Below, in pieces: positions 16,742 to 24,506 of a DNA stretch of 64,000 bases (position 1 is its first letter; each line of letters begins with the position of its first letter). This DNA is from Leifsonia williamsii (lineage in GTDB: Bacteria; Actinomycetota; Actinomycetes; Actinomycetales; Microbacteriaceae). The translations under genes were made by a program, and so were the position numbers. The stretch covers positions 62,001 through 126,000 of the forward strand of contig NZ_JAROCF010000001.1 of assembly GCF_030433685.1 (NCBI RefSeq). Reading direction: 5' to 3'. Below the pieces are notes generated by a model. The model saw only the letters and a program-made list of their open reading frames with translations, was not told the origin of the DNA and ran no database searches.

Positions 16742-18832
16742 GTGAGCCATTCATCCGTCCTGCCCGGAAGCACGCCCGGCCGTGCCCCGATGCCCGGCCG
16801 CGCCAGCCTGCCCGGCCCCGCCCGCGTCACCCTCGCCGGCACCGCCGTCGACCTGATGGACGCCGCGGAGGCGCTGCGCATCATCGAGGGGCATTGGCAC
16901 CTCGACGACGCCACCCCGCTCGCCGTCTGCTCGGTCAACCTCGACCACATCCATCACTTCGGCACAGGCGCCCGCTGGCACGGCACCGGCAGTCATCACG
17001 CCGCCCCCGGCTCCCGCCCGATCGAGTGGCTCAACCTGGTCGACGGCGCCCCGATCGCCGCTCGTCTGGAGCGCGCCACCGGCACCGCGTGGCCGCGGCT
17101 CGCCGGCAGCGACCTCATCGGCCCGATCCTCGAGCGGGCGCAGGCGAGCGGCCTGCGCGTCGGCTTCTTCGGCGGCAACGAGGCCACCCACGAGCTGCTC
17201 CGCGAGCGCCTCGGCCTCGAGCGCCCTGCGCTGCGCATCTCCGGCTGCTGGGCGCCCTCCGCCGCCGAGCTCGCCGACCCCGCGCGCTCGCGCGAGTTGG
17301 CCGCCGAGATCCGCGCCGCCCGCACCGATGTGCTCGTGGTCTGCCTCGGCAAGCCGCGCCAGGAGGTGTGGATCGCCGAGTACGGCGAGCTCACCGGCGC
17401 GAAGACGCTGCTGGCCTTCGGCGCGGTCGTCGACTTCCTGGCCGGGCGCGTCGAGCGCGCGCCGCGCTGGGTCGCGGAGCACGGCCTCGAGTGGGCCTGG
17501 CGGCTGACCCTGGAGCCCAAGCGGCTCGCCCGCCGCTACCTCGTGCAGGGGCCGGGCGCACTGCTCGCCGTGCGGCGGTCACGTGTGGCGCGGATCCCGC
17601 TCGCGGCCCCGGCGACACCGGCCGTGCCGCGGGTGCGGACGGGCGGCGCTGCCGGAGCCTTCACCGCCTCCACCAGTTCCTCCTCCGCCTCCGCCTCCAC
17701 CACCTCCGAGGCCCGCTTCGCCGGCATCGACGAGCGCCCGGAGGTCACCGCGATCACCGTCACGTACAACAGCGCCCCCCACCTCGATGCGTTCGTCTCC
17801 AGCCTGCGCCGCGAGGCGGCCGGAACCCGCCTGCGCCTGGTCGTCGCCGACAACGGCTCGACCGACGCGACCCGCGACCTCCTCGGCGCCCACCCCGACG
17901 TCACGGTCGTGCCGACCGGCGCCAACCTCGGCTATGCGGGCGGGCTCAACGCCGCGCTCGCGGCCGTCGGGCGCACGGAGGCCGTGCTGGTGCTGAACCC
18001 CGACCTCACGGTCGAGCCGGGTGCGGTGCGCGCCATGCTCGACCGGATGCGCCGCAGCGGCGCCGGCATCGTCGTCCCGGCGATCCGCGAGAGCGACGGA
18101 ACCCTCACGAAGTCCCTCCGCCGCGAGCCCACGGTGCGCCGCGCCCTGGGCGACGCCCTCTTCGGCGAGCGCGTCATCCGCCGCGGCGGCGCGCTCTCGG
18201 AGATCGACTGGGACGACACCAGCTACCGCTACCCGCACCGCGTCGACTGGGCGACCGGCGCCGCGCTGCTCGTGCGCGGCGACCTCGCGCAGCGGCTCGG
18301 CCCGTGGGACGAGCGCTTCTTCCTCTACTCGGAGGAGACGGAGTACTTCCGTCGCGCCCGCGACACCGGCGAGACCGTGTGGTTCGCCCCCGAGGCGACG
18401 GTCGTGCACGCGCAGGGCGGCTCCGGCGTGCGCCCCGAGTTCACCGCGCTGATGGCGGTCAACCGCGTGCGCTACGCGGAGGCGACGGGAGGCCGGGCCT
18501 CCGTGCTCGGGACCCGTGCGGTCGCCGTGCTGCACGCCGGGCTCCGCGCCTACCAGCCCGCGCACCGGGCGGCGCTGCGGACGCTGCTGGACCGCGGATC
18601 GTGGCGGCGGCTGCCGCACGCGCAGCGGCCGGCGACGGCGGCTCCGGCCTCCACGCCCGGACCCGTCACGACCAGCCGCGGCAGCGTGCTGATCCCGCAG
18701 TCGACGCGGCCGACGGAAACGCCCGCCAGCGCGGTGCCCACCCCGGCCGCGGCGCCCACCCCGGTCAGCTGGCCCCGCGTCTCCGCCGAGCACGTCATCC
18801 GCCCCCGGCAGCACCGGGAGGCCGGACGATGA
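16742..18832 (+). CDS. WecG/TagA/CpsF glycosyltransferase fused to a GT2 glycosyltransferase
   Basis: 696 residues. Residues about 27-280 are a WecG/TagA-type (GT26) domain: VTLAGTAVDLMDAAEAL, GSDLIGPILERA, VGFFGGNEATHELL, DVLVVCLGKPRQEVWIAE and FGAVVDFLAGRVERAPRWV. These enzymes add the second sugar to a polyprenyl-linked acceptor. A Ser/Thr/Ala linker (about 285-330) leads to a GT2 domain: VTAITVTYNSAPHLD, VVADNGSTDAT, NLGYAGGLNAAL, LVLNPDLTVEPGAV and the acceptor block WATGAALLVRGD ... FFLYSEETEYFRRA. About 100 Pro/Ala-rich residues end it. GTG with GAAGGGAGTG upstream. First of five genes joined by 4-nt overlaps. Confidence 0.9.
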   Translation: MSHSSVLPGSTPGRAPMPGRASLPGPARVTLAGTAVDLMDAAEALRIIEGHWHLDDATPLAVCSVNLDHIHHFGTGARWHGTGSHHAAPGSRPIEWLNLVDGAPIAARLERATGTAWPRLAGSDLIGPILERAQASGLRVGFFGGNEATHELLRERLGLERPALRISGCWAPSAAELADPARSRELAAEIRAARTDVLVVCLGKPRQEVWIAEYGELTGAKTLLAFGAVVDFLAGRVERAPRWVAEHGLEWAWRLTLEPKRLARRYLVQGPGALLAVRRSRVARIPLAAPATPAVPRVRTGGAAGAFTASTSSSSASASTTSEARFAGIDERPEVTAITVTYNSAPHLDAFVSSLRREAAGTRLRLVVADNGSTDATRDLLGAHPDVTVVPTGANLGYAGGLNAALAAVGRTEAVLVLNPDLTVEPGAVRAMLDRMRRSGAGIVVPAIRESDGTLTKSLRREPTVRRALGDALFGERVIRRGGALSEIDWDDTSYRYPHRVDWATGAALLVRGDLAQRLGPWDERFFLYSEETEYFRRARDTGETVWFAPEATVVHAQGGSGVRPEFTALMAVNRVRYAEATGGRASVLGTRAVAVLHAGLRAYQPAHRAALRTLLDRGSWRRLPHAQRPATAAPASTPGPVTTSRGSVLIPQSTRPTETPASAVPTPAAAPTPVSWPRVSAEHVIRPRQHREAGR

Positions 18833-19725
18833 GCGAGCGGTTCGACCAGGTCGTGCTGACGCGCTTCAACCTCCCCTCGGAGGGGTACGAGAGTCTGGTC
18901 CGCGCCCAGGAGGGCTGGCTGCGCTCCCGGGTCGGCCTCTTCGAGCGGTACTGCCTGCCGTCGATGCGGGCGCAGACCGCCCGCGCGACCTGGATCGTGT
19001 ACTTCGACCCGGAGAGCCCGCAGTGGCTGCTGGAGTGGATCGCACGCGTGAACGACGGCGACTTCCTGCCGCGCTTCCGGGCGACGATCTCGCCGGCCGA
19101 ACTGGTGGCCGACATCCGCGCCGCGGTGCTCACCACCTCCGGCGCCCTCCGCGGCGGGCTCATCACCACGAACCTCGACAACGACGACGCGCTCGCCTCC
19201 GACTTCCTCGCCCGCACGGCCGCCGCGGCCCGCCCCGGCGAGCGCACCGCGATCTACCTCGCCGACGGCATCATCGCCGACCGCGACGGCGCCTACCGGC
19301 GCATCGACCGCCACAACGCGTTCTGCTCGGTGGCCGAGCCGTGGGAGGCGCCGGTCACCTGCTGGGCGGCGGCGCACAACCGGCTGGGCGAGACGATGCC
19401 CGTGCGCTCGCTGCGCGGGCGGCCCGCCTGGCTGCAGGTCATCCACGGCGAGAACGTCAGCAACCGCGTGCGCGGCCGGCTCGTCTCCCCCGCACGCTCG
19501 CGCGCCGCCTTCGGCGACCTGCTCGACGACCGGCCAGAGCCCGGCGCGCTGCGCATCGCCCGTGACCGCGTGCTCGGGATGCCCGCCAGGGCCGCCCGGG
19601 AGGCCGCCCGCGCCACGGCGAAGCGCACGGCGGTCGCGCTGCTCGGCCGCGACAGCCTCGACGCGGTGAAGTTCCGCGTCGCCCGCCTCACCGGCCACCG
19701 CGCCCGCTCGGACGGCGCGCGATGA
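18829..19725 (+). CDS. Putative rhamnosyltransferase-family glycosyltransferase
   Basis: 298 residues. DQVVLTRFNLP at the start, LFERYCLPSMRAQTARATWIVYFDPESP and LITTNLDNDDALASDFLART match the pattern of the putative rhamnosyl transferase family (Rhamno_transf-like), GT-A type enzymes in polysaccharide loci. NLDNDD probably supplies the metal-binding DxD. The C-terminal 60 residues are basic and helical (ARAAREAARATAKRTAV). ATG overlaps the upstream stop (ATGA at 18829). The sugar is not known; no rhamnose synthesis genes are in the window. Confidence 0.75.
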   Translation: MSERFDQVVLTRFNLPSEGYESLVRAQEGWLRSRVGLFERYCLPSMRAQTARATWIVYFDPESPQWLLEWIARVNDGDFLPRFRATISPAELVADIRAAVLTTSGALRGGLITTNLDNDDALASDFLARTAAAARPGERTAIYLADGIIADRDGAYRRIDRHNAFCSVAEPWEAPVTCWAAAHNRLGETMPVRSLRGRPAWLQVIHGENVSNRVRGRLVSPARSRAAFGDLLDDRPEPGALRIARDRVLGMPARAAREAARATAKRTAVALLGRDSLDAVKFRVARLTGHRARSDGAR

Positions 19726-20426
19726 CCACCCGCTCCCTGCTCGCGATCGCCGGGAGGCGCTGGTACGTCATCGTCGTCGGCATCGCCCTCGCGCTGTTCG
19801 CGTTCGTGCTGCTCCAGCAGGAGGGTGCGTACACGACCCAGGCCCGCGTCGCCTTCATCGGCCCCGGCACCACCCGGGTCGGGCAGACCGACGACGGCAA
19901 GCTCGAGACGCTCACCGCCTTCGCCGCCGCCGTCGAGCGGGAGTACCACCACGGCAAGCAGAGCGACCGCACCTCCGAGAACGCCACGCTGTACGGCGCC
20001 GGCCTGAACGAGGGCGTGCAGGTGCTGCTGCCCAACACCGGCGGCCAGTGGCAGATGACGTTCGCCAACGCCGCCATCGACATCTCCGTCGTCGGCCCGA
20101 CGCCGGAGTGGGTGTCGGACCGCCGCGACGCCGCCGTCGCCCGCGTGCAGGCGATCGCGACGCGGCTGCAGCAGCAGTCGGGCGTCGCTCCGGCCGAAAC
20201 CATCACCACCACCGTCATCCCGGACGCGCCGCAGGTCGGCCGTATCTGGTCCACCAAGAGCATGGAGGCGCGGGCGCTGCTCGTGCTGGTGCTCATCGGC
20301 GGGAGCCTCTCGCTGGGCGCTGCGGCGCTCGTCGACGGGGCGGTCTCACGGCGCCGTCTCCGCCGGGCGCACACCGTCCGTCCGCCCGTCACGGCGGCGG
20401 CCCGACCCGCAGGGGGAACCCCATGA
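19722..20426 (+). CDS. Wzz/CapA-like chain-length regulator subunit 1
   Basis: 234 residues with the two-helix Wzz topology: RRWYVIVVGIALALFAFVLL near residue 12 and a second helix (ARALLVLVLIGGSLSLGAAALVDG) near 190, around a polar external domain. A short basic tail follows. It has no Walker motifs, so there is no fused tyrosine kinase. It overlaps both neighbours by 4 nt. The paired gene downstream has the same layout and the same GRRWYV start, so the two look like a duplicated pair that may assemble together. Confidence 0.8.
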   Translation: MTTRSLLAIAGRRWYVIVVGIALALFAFVLLQQEGAYTTQARVAFIGPGTTRVGQTDDGKLETLTAFAAAVEREYHHGKQSDRTSENATLYGAGLNEGVQVLLPNTGGQWQMTFANAAIDISVVGPTPEWVSDRRDAAVARVQAIATRLQQQSGVAPAETITTTVIPDAPQVGRIWSTKSMEARALLVLVLIGGSLSLGAAALVDGAVSRRRLRRAHTVRPPVTAAARPAGGTP

Positions 20427-21382
20427 CACTGAAGAGCCTTCTGATCAGCCTCGGCCGCAGGTGGTACGTCACGCTCGCCGGCGTGCTGATCACCGCCGGG
20501 CTGTGCGGCGCCGCGTACCTGAACACCTCGCCGACGCTGGAGCGCTCGGCGAGCGACCTCCTCGTGCCGGGCAAGACGACGATCCCCGAGGGCGGCAACC
20601 CGTACCTCTACCTCGGCGGCCTCGGCCAGGTGGCGGACGTCCTGGTGAGCTCGTTGCGGTCGGAGCAGGTGCTCGGCGGCATCACGGACGACTTCCCCGG
20701 CACGACGCTCGCGGTCGGCCGCGACGCCAGCACCTCCGGCCCCATGATCACGATGACCGTCTCCGGCAAGTCGGATGCCGCGGTCGAGGGCGCGCTGACC
20801 GCGCTGGCCGCCCAGGTGCCGAAGGCGCTCGAGCAGCTGCAGACCACGGCCGGCGTGCCCGACCAGGCCCGCATCAGCGTCCTCACGCTGACGAAGGACA
20901 CCACCAGCACGGTCATCCAGAAGGGCCGCATCGAGGTCGTCGGCATGATCGCCGCCGCCGGGCTGGTGCTCACGGTGCTGCTCGCCGGACTGGTCGACGG
21001 CCTCGTGCGCGGGCGGCGTCAGCGGGTCGCGCAGCCGCAGGACGACCCGCAGGGCGGGGCCGCGCGCGAGCCGCGACGGGGTGGCAAGCCGAAGCGCAAG
21101 GCGCACGGCGCGGTGCCGGTGCCCGAGGCGGAGAGCATCAGCGACGCGAAACGTGCGGAGGTGGAGCCGGAGTCGGAGACGGCGTCAGCCCCCTCCCCCG
21201 AGCCCGCGCCCGTCGCGGCCTCGGCAGACGACGTCGATGGCTCGGATGACATCGACCGCGCCGACGAGGTCGACCGTGCCGATGACGCGGACAGCACCGC
21301 CGACATCGCCGACGAGATCGATTGGGACTCGTTCTTCGCCGAGACCGGGCACCGGCCCGTCCGCGAGAGCCGTGAGCGATGA
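20423..21382 (+). CDS. Wzz/CapA-like chain-length regulator subunit 2, acidic tail
   Basis: 319 residues. Helix 1 in LGRRWYVTLAGVLITAGLCGAAYL, external domain with YLYLGGLGQVADVLVSSL and helix 2 in VVGMIAAAGLVLTVLLAGLVDGLV. After a basic segment (RRGGKPKRKAHG) the last 90 residues are strongly acidic with repeating DDIDRADEVDRADDAD and the end DWDSFFAETGHRP. DSFF-type ends occur on other actinobacterial chain-length proteins and may be a docking site. No kinase domain. Controls export or length of the glycan together with the previous protein and the ligase-like polymerase that follows. ATG at 20423 overlaps the preceding stop. Confidence 0.8.
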   Translation: MTLKSLLISLGRRWYVTLAGVLITAGLCGAAYLNTSPTLERSASDLLVPGKTTIPEGGNPYLYLGGLGQVADVLVSSLRSEQVLGGITDDFPGTTLAVGRDASTSGPMITMTVSGKSDAAVEGALTALAAQVPKALEQLQTTAGVPDQARISVLTLTKDTTSTVIQKGRIEVVGMIAAAGLVLTVLLAGLVDGLVRGRRQRVAQPQDDPQGGAAREPRRGGKPKRKAHGAVPVPEAESISDAKRAEVEPESETASAPSPEPAPVAASADDVDGSDDIDRADEVDRADDADSTADIADEIDWDSFFAETGHRPVRESRER

Positions 21383-22746
21383 GCCGCACGGCGGCGCCTG
21401 AGCGCGCATCGACGGACAACGGCGCGGCCTCCCGCCTCGCCGCCGCCGACCGCGCCCGCACCGCCCTCGGCCGCTTCCCGAGCCGCGGGCCGGACGCGGT
21501 CACGGTCCTCACCGTCTACCTCGTGCTGCTGCTCGTCGTGCCGTCGAGCATGTCGTTCGCGGCGCTCGGCTCGGTCGCCGGCCGCCCCGCCTCGGCGTGG
21601 GCGCTCGCGGCGACCATCTGGTGGTGCTGGTATCACCTCCAGCGCTCCCGTCCGCTGAAGGCGCCGATCCAGCCGGTCCGGCTCGCGGTGGCGGGGCTGC
21701 TCGTCGCCGCGGGCATCAGCTACGCGTGCGCGATGCTGCGCGGCCTGGTGGGGCCGGAGATCAGCGTCGCCGACAACGGGCTGCTGCGGCTGGTGTCGTG
21801 GGCGGGCATCCTCCTCGTCGCCAACGACGGCCTCGACGACCTGGAGCGGTTCCGGACGCTGCTGCGCCGCATCGCGATCGCGGGCGGGCTCATGGCCACG
21901 CTCGGCATCCTGCAGTTCATCACCGGGGAGTCGCTGATCTCGTGGATCAACATCCCGGGCATGAGCTCGGCGGTGTCGTTCGCCGGTGTGGATGTGCGCT
22001 CGGGCTTCGTGCGCGCGGCCGGCACCGCCTCCCATCCCCTCGAGTACGGCGTCGTGCTGTCGATCGCGTTCCCGATCGCCGTCTCGCTCGCGCTCGAGGA
22101 CCACGGCCGGTCGCGCATCGTGCGCTGGTTCCCCGTGCTCGCGATCGGTGTCGCCTCGCTGCTGTCGGTGTCGCGGTCCGCCCTGATCGGGCTGGTGGTG
22201 GGGCTGCTGCTGCTCTTCCCGACCTGGACGCGCAGAGTCCGGATCCTGTTCGCGACCGTCGGCCTCGCAGCCGCGGCGGCGGTCGTGGCGGTGGTGCCGG
22301 GGCTCGCGGGGACCATCCGCGGGATGTTCACGGGCATCTCCGGCGACTCCAGCGCTCTGTCCCGCGTCGACAGCTACGACAGCGCGGCCGAGTACTTCTC
22401 GCGCTTCCCCATCGTCGGGAAGGGGTTCGGCACCTTCCTGCCGAGCTACCACATCCTCGACAACCAGTACCTGCTGCTGGCGATCGAGCTGGGTGCGCTC
22501 GGCATCCTCGCCTTCGCCTCGCTGATCGGGGCCGCCTTCTGGTGCGCGCACCGGGCGCGGCGCCTCTCGCCGACCCCGCTCGACCGCTCGCTCAGCCAGG
22601 CGATCTTCGCCTCGGTGGCCGCGGGAGGGACGCTGATGGCCTTCTTCGACGGCTTCTCGTTCCCGATGTCGGTCGGGATGCTGTTCCTGCTCCTCGGGAT
22701 CTGCGGCGGCGCCCGGCGGGTGATGATGAGCCGGCCTGCCGTCTGA
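21379..22746 (+). CDS. O-antigen ligase/Wzy-type polymerase
   Basis: 455 residues, about 11-12 membrane helices and a large external loop near residues 290-370 (GMFTGISGDSSALSRVDSYDSAAEYFSRFPIVGKGFGTF), the position and wording typical of Wzy_C/O-antigen-ligase proteins (R..... ....F...P..G.G.G.F). Expected to polymerise or ligate lipid-linked repeat units outside the membrane. Overlaps the upstream stop (ATGA at 21379) and ends the rightward operon 16742-22746. Wzy versus WaaL cannot be told by sequence alone, but a Gram-positive context favours polymerase. Confidence 0.85.
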   Translation: MSRTAAPERASTDNGAASRLAAADRARTALGRFPSRGPDAVTVLTVYLVLLLVVPSSMSFAALGSVAGRPASAWALAATIWWCWYHLQRSRPLKAPIQPVRLAVAGLLVAAGISYACAMLRGLVGPEISVADNGLLRLVSWAGILLVANDGLDDLERFRTLLRRIAIAGGLMATLGILQFITGESLISWINIPGMSSAVSFAGVDVRSGFVRAAGTASHPLEYGVVLSIAFPIAVSLALEDHGRSRIVRWFPVLAIGVASLLSVSRSALIGLVVGLLLLFPTWTRRVRILFATVGLAAAAAVVAVVPGLAGTIRGMFTGISGDSSALSRVDSYDSAAEYFSRFPIVGKGFGTFLPSYHILDNQYLLLAIELGALGILAFASLIGAAFWCAHRARRLSPTPLDRSLSQAIFASVAAGGTLMAFFDGFSFPMSVGMLFLLLGICGGARRVMMSRPAV

Positions 22747-22759
22747 GCGGGCATCCCCC

Positions 22760-23656
22760 TCAGAACGCCCGGAACACCGCCGCGATGTCCTCGCCGCCGT
22801 GGCCCTCTGCGCTGGCGCGCGCATACACCGCGTCGAGGCCCGCGAGGAGGTCGGTCGCCACCCCCTCCGCGCCGGCAGCGTCCGCGGCGAGACGCACGTC
22901 TTTCAGCAGGCCGTCGAGCGCGAACGACGGCGGGAACTCGCCCGCCAGCATCGCGCCGCCTTTGATGTGCGCGTAGGCCGAGTCCGACTGGCCGCCCTCG
23001 ATCGCCTGCAGGAACAGCCGCGGGTCGAGGCCGAGCGCCTTCGTCAGGGCGAGGGACTGCGCGGTGCCCGCGGTGATCGTCGCGATCCACGCGTTGGCGG
23101 CGAGCTTGAGGCGGGTGGCGGCGCCGACCGCGTCGCCCGCCACCACGGTTTTCTGTCCCATGGCATCGAGCACGGGCCGGATCCGCTCCACGGCGGCGGC
23201 GTCGCCCCCGGCCAGCATGACGAGCCTGCCCTGCTCTGCCGGGCCTTTCGTGCCGAGCATCATCGCCTCCACGAGCGTGAAGCCGCGGTCGCCGTACTCC
23301 TGCACGATGCGCGCGGTCGCCTCCACGCCGATGGTGCTGCACTGCACGAAGACGGCGCCAGGCCGCAGCGCGTCGGCGGTCTCGGCGAGCACCTGCTCCA
23401 CGGCGACGCCGTCGAACAGGATCGCCAGCACGACATCCGCACCGGCTACCGCCTCGGCGGCCGACGCGGCCACGGTCGCACCCGGCGCGTCGTCCGAGGG
23501 CCGCGCGAGCGGCTCGGCGCGCTCGGGCGTGCGGTTCCACACGGTCACGCGGAAGCCGTCGCGCAGCAGCGTGCGGGCGACGGCGGCGCCCATGGTGCCG
23601 GTGCCCAGCACGGCGACGTGGAGCGGGGAGGCGGAGGTCTGGTCGGCGTCGGTCAT
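22760..23656 (-). CDS. 3-hydroxyisobutyrate dehydrogenase-family NAD(P)-dependent oxidoreductase
   Basis: 298 residues. Rossmann start VAVLGTGTMGAAVARTLLRDGFRVTVWNRT, then ADVVLAILFDG, CSTIGVEATARI, GFTLVEAMMLGTKGPAEQGRLVMLAGG and the second-domain motif VGAATRLKLAANAWIA with the catalytic Lys. This is the beta-hydroxyacid dehydrogenase layout; the substrate (3-hydroxyisobutyrate, tartronate semialdehyde, glyoxylate/imine) cannot be read. ATG at 23656 with GAAGGGAA upstream is preferred; an in-frame ATG at 23794 would run into the divergent gene. Ends 14 bp from the convergent polymerase gene. Confidence 0.88.
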   Translation of the reverse strand: MTDADQTSASPLHVAVLGTGTMGAAVARTLLRDGFRVTVWNRTPERAEPLARPSDDAPGATVAASAAEAVAGADVVLAILFDGVAVEQVLAETADALRPGAVFVQCSTIGVEATARIVQEYGDRGFTLVEAMMLGTKGPAEQGRLVMLAGGDAAAVERIRPVLDAMGQKTVVAGDAVGAATRLKLAANAWIATITAGTAQSLALTKALGLDPRLFLQAIEGGQSDSAYAHIKGGAMLAGEFPPSFALDGLLKDVRLAADAAGAEGVATDLLAGLDAVYARASAEGHGGEDIAAVFRAF

Positions 23657-23711
23657 GAGCGGTTCCCTTCGAGCGTGCTCCGTCCATTCCAGCACGGCTA
23701 GGCTCTCCCCT

Positions 23712-24428
23712 GTGCGCCGCCTCCGCTCGTTCACCATCGTCGCCCCCGGCATCGCCTTCGCCGAGGGGCCCGCCGCGAACTGGGTCGTCTTCACCGGCCG
23801 CGATGCCGTCGAGCTGGTCGACGCCGGCTATCCCGCCGACCGCGCGCTCGTGGAGGCCTCCATCCGCTGGGCGGGCGGCGACGTCTCGCAGCTGCGCCGC
23901 ATCCTCCTCACCCACGGGCACTCGGACCACCTCGGGGCGAGCCGGGAGCTGGCGGCGCGGACCGGTGCGACCGTGGAGACCATGCCCGAGGAGCTCGGCA
24001 ACGTGCGCCGCGACATCACCGAGCAGGTGACCGTGGCCGACCTGTTGCCCTCGATCGCGAAGCGCGGCACCGTCCGCTGGGCCGTCTCCGCGATCCGCGC
24101 CGGCGGGCTCGGCGAGGTGGGGGTACCCGACGCCGCCGCGCTGACCGGCGACGACGTCGAGCTGTCGACCGGCCACCGCCTGCGGGTGATCGCCACCCCC
24201 GGCCACACGAGCGGCCACACCGCGTTCTTCGAGCCGGAGGCGGGTGCGCTGATCAGCGGCGACGCCCTGGTGACCGGGCACCCGCTGCTGCGCGACTCCG
24301 GCCGCCCGCAGCCGCTCCCCGCGTTCTTCCACCACGACCGCGAGGAGGCCGCCCGCTCGGCCGCCGCCCTCGACCTGACGGGCGTGCGCCTGCTCCTCCC
24401 CGGCCACGGCCCGCTCCTGCGCCTCTGA
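23712..24428 (+). CDS. MBL-fold metallo-hydrolase
   Basis: 238 residues from GTG 23712. Metal ligands are plain: THGHSDHLG (HxHxDH) near residue 70, ATPGHTSGHTAFF and SGDALVTGHP, with LLLPGHGPLL at the C-terminus. The family includes glyoxalase II, lactonases and many uncharacterised hydrolases; nothing here fixes the substrate. The N-terminus FTIVAPGIAFAEGPAANWVVF is a normal MBL start. It diverges from the oxidoreductase with a 55-bp promoter gap and ends at a hairpin. Confidence 0.88.
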   Translation: MRRLRSFTIVAPGIAFAEGPAANWVVFTGRDAVELVDAGYPADRALVEASIRWAGGDVSQLRRILLTHGHSDHLGASRELAARTGATVETMPEELGNVRRDITEQVTVADLLPSIAKRGTVRWAVSAIRAGGLGEVGVPDAAALTGDDVELSTGHRLRVIATPGHTSGHTAFFEPEAGALISGDALVTGHPLLRDSGRPQPLPAFFHHDREEAARSAAALDLTGVRLLLPGHGPLLRL

Positions 24429-24436
24429 GACACAGA

Positions 24437-24483
24437 GGTCCCGACACGCCGCTCGCCTCGCGGGCGGGCGGCGTGTCGGGACC
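24437..24483. terminator. Terminator-like 16-bp hairpin, CGACACGCCG family
   Basis: GGTCCCGACACGCCGC (24437-24452) and GCGGCGTGTCGGGACC (24468-24483) pair perfectly, flanked by AGA on the left and CTTCT on the right. It lies between convergent genes ending at 24428 and 24507. One of a family of related palindromes in this window. Confidence 0.8.
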
Positions 24484-24506
24484 CTTCTGCGATCCCGGCG
24501 ACCGCG

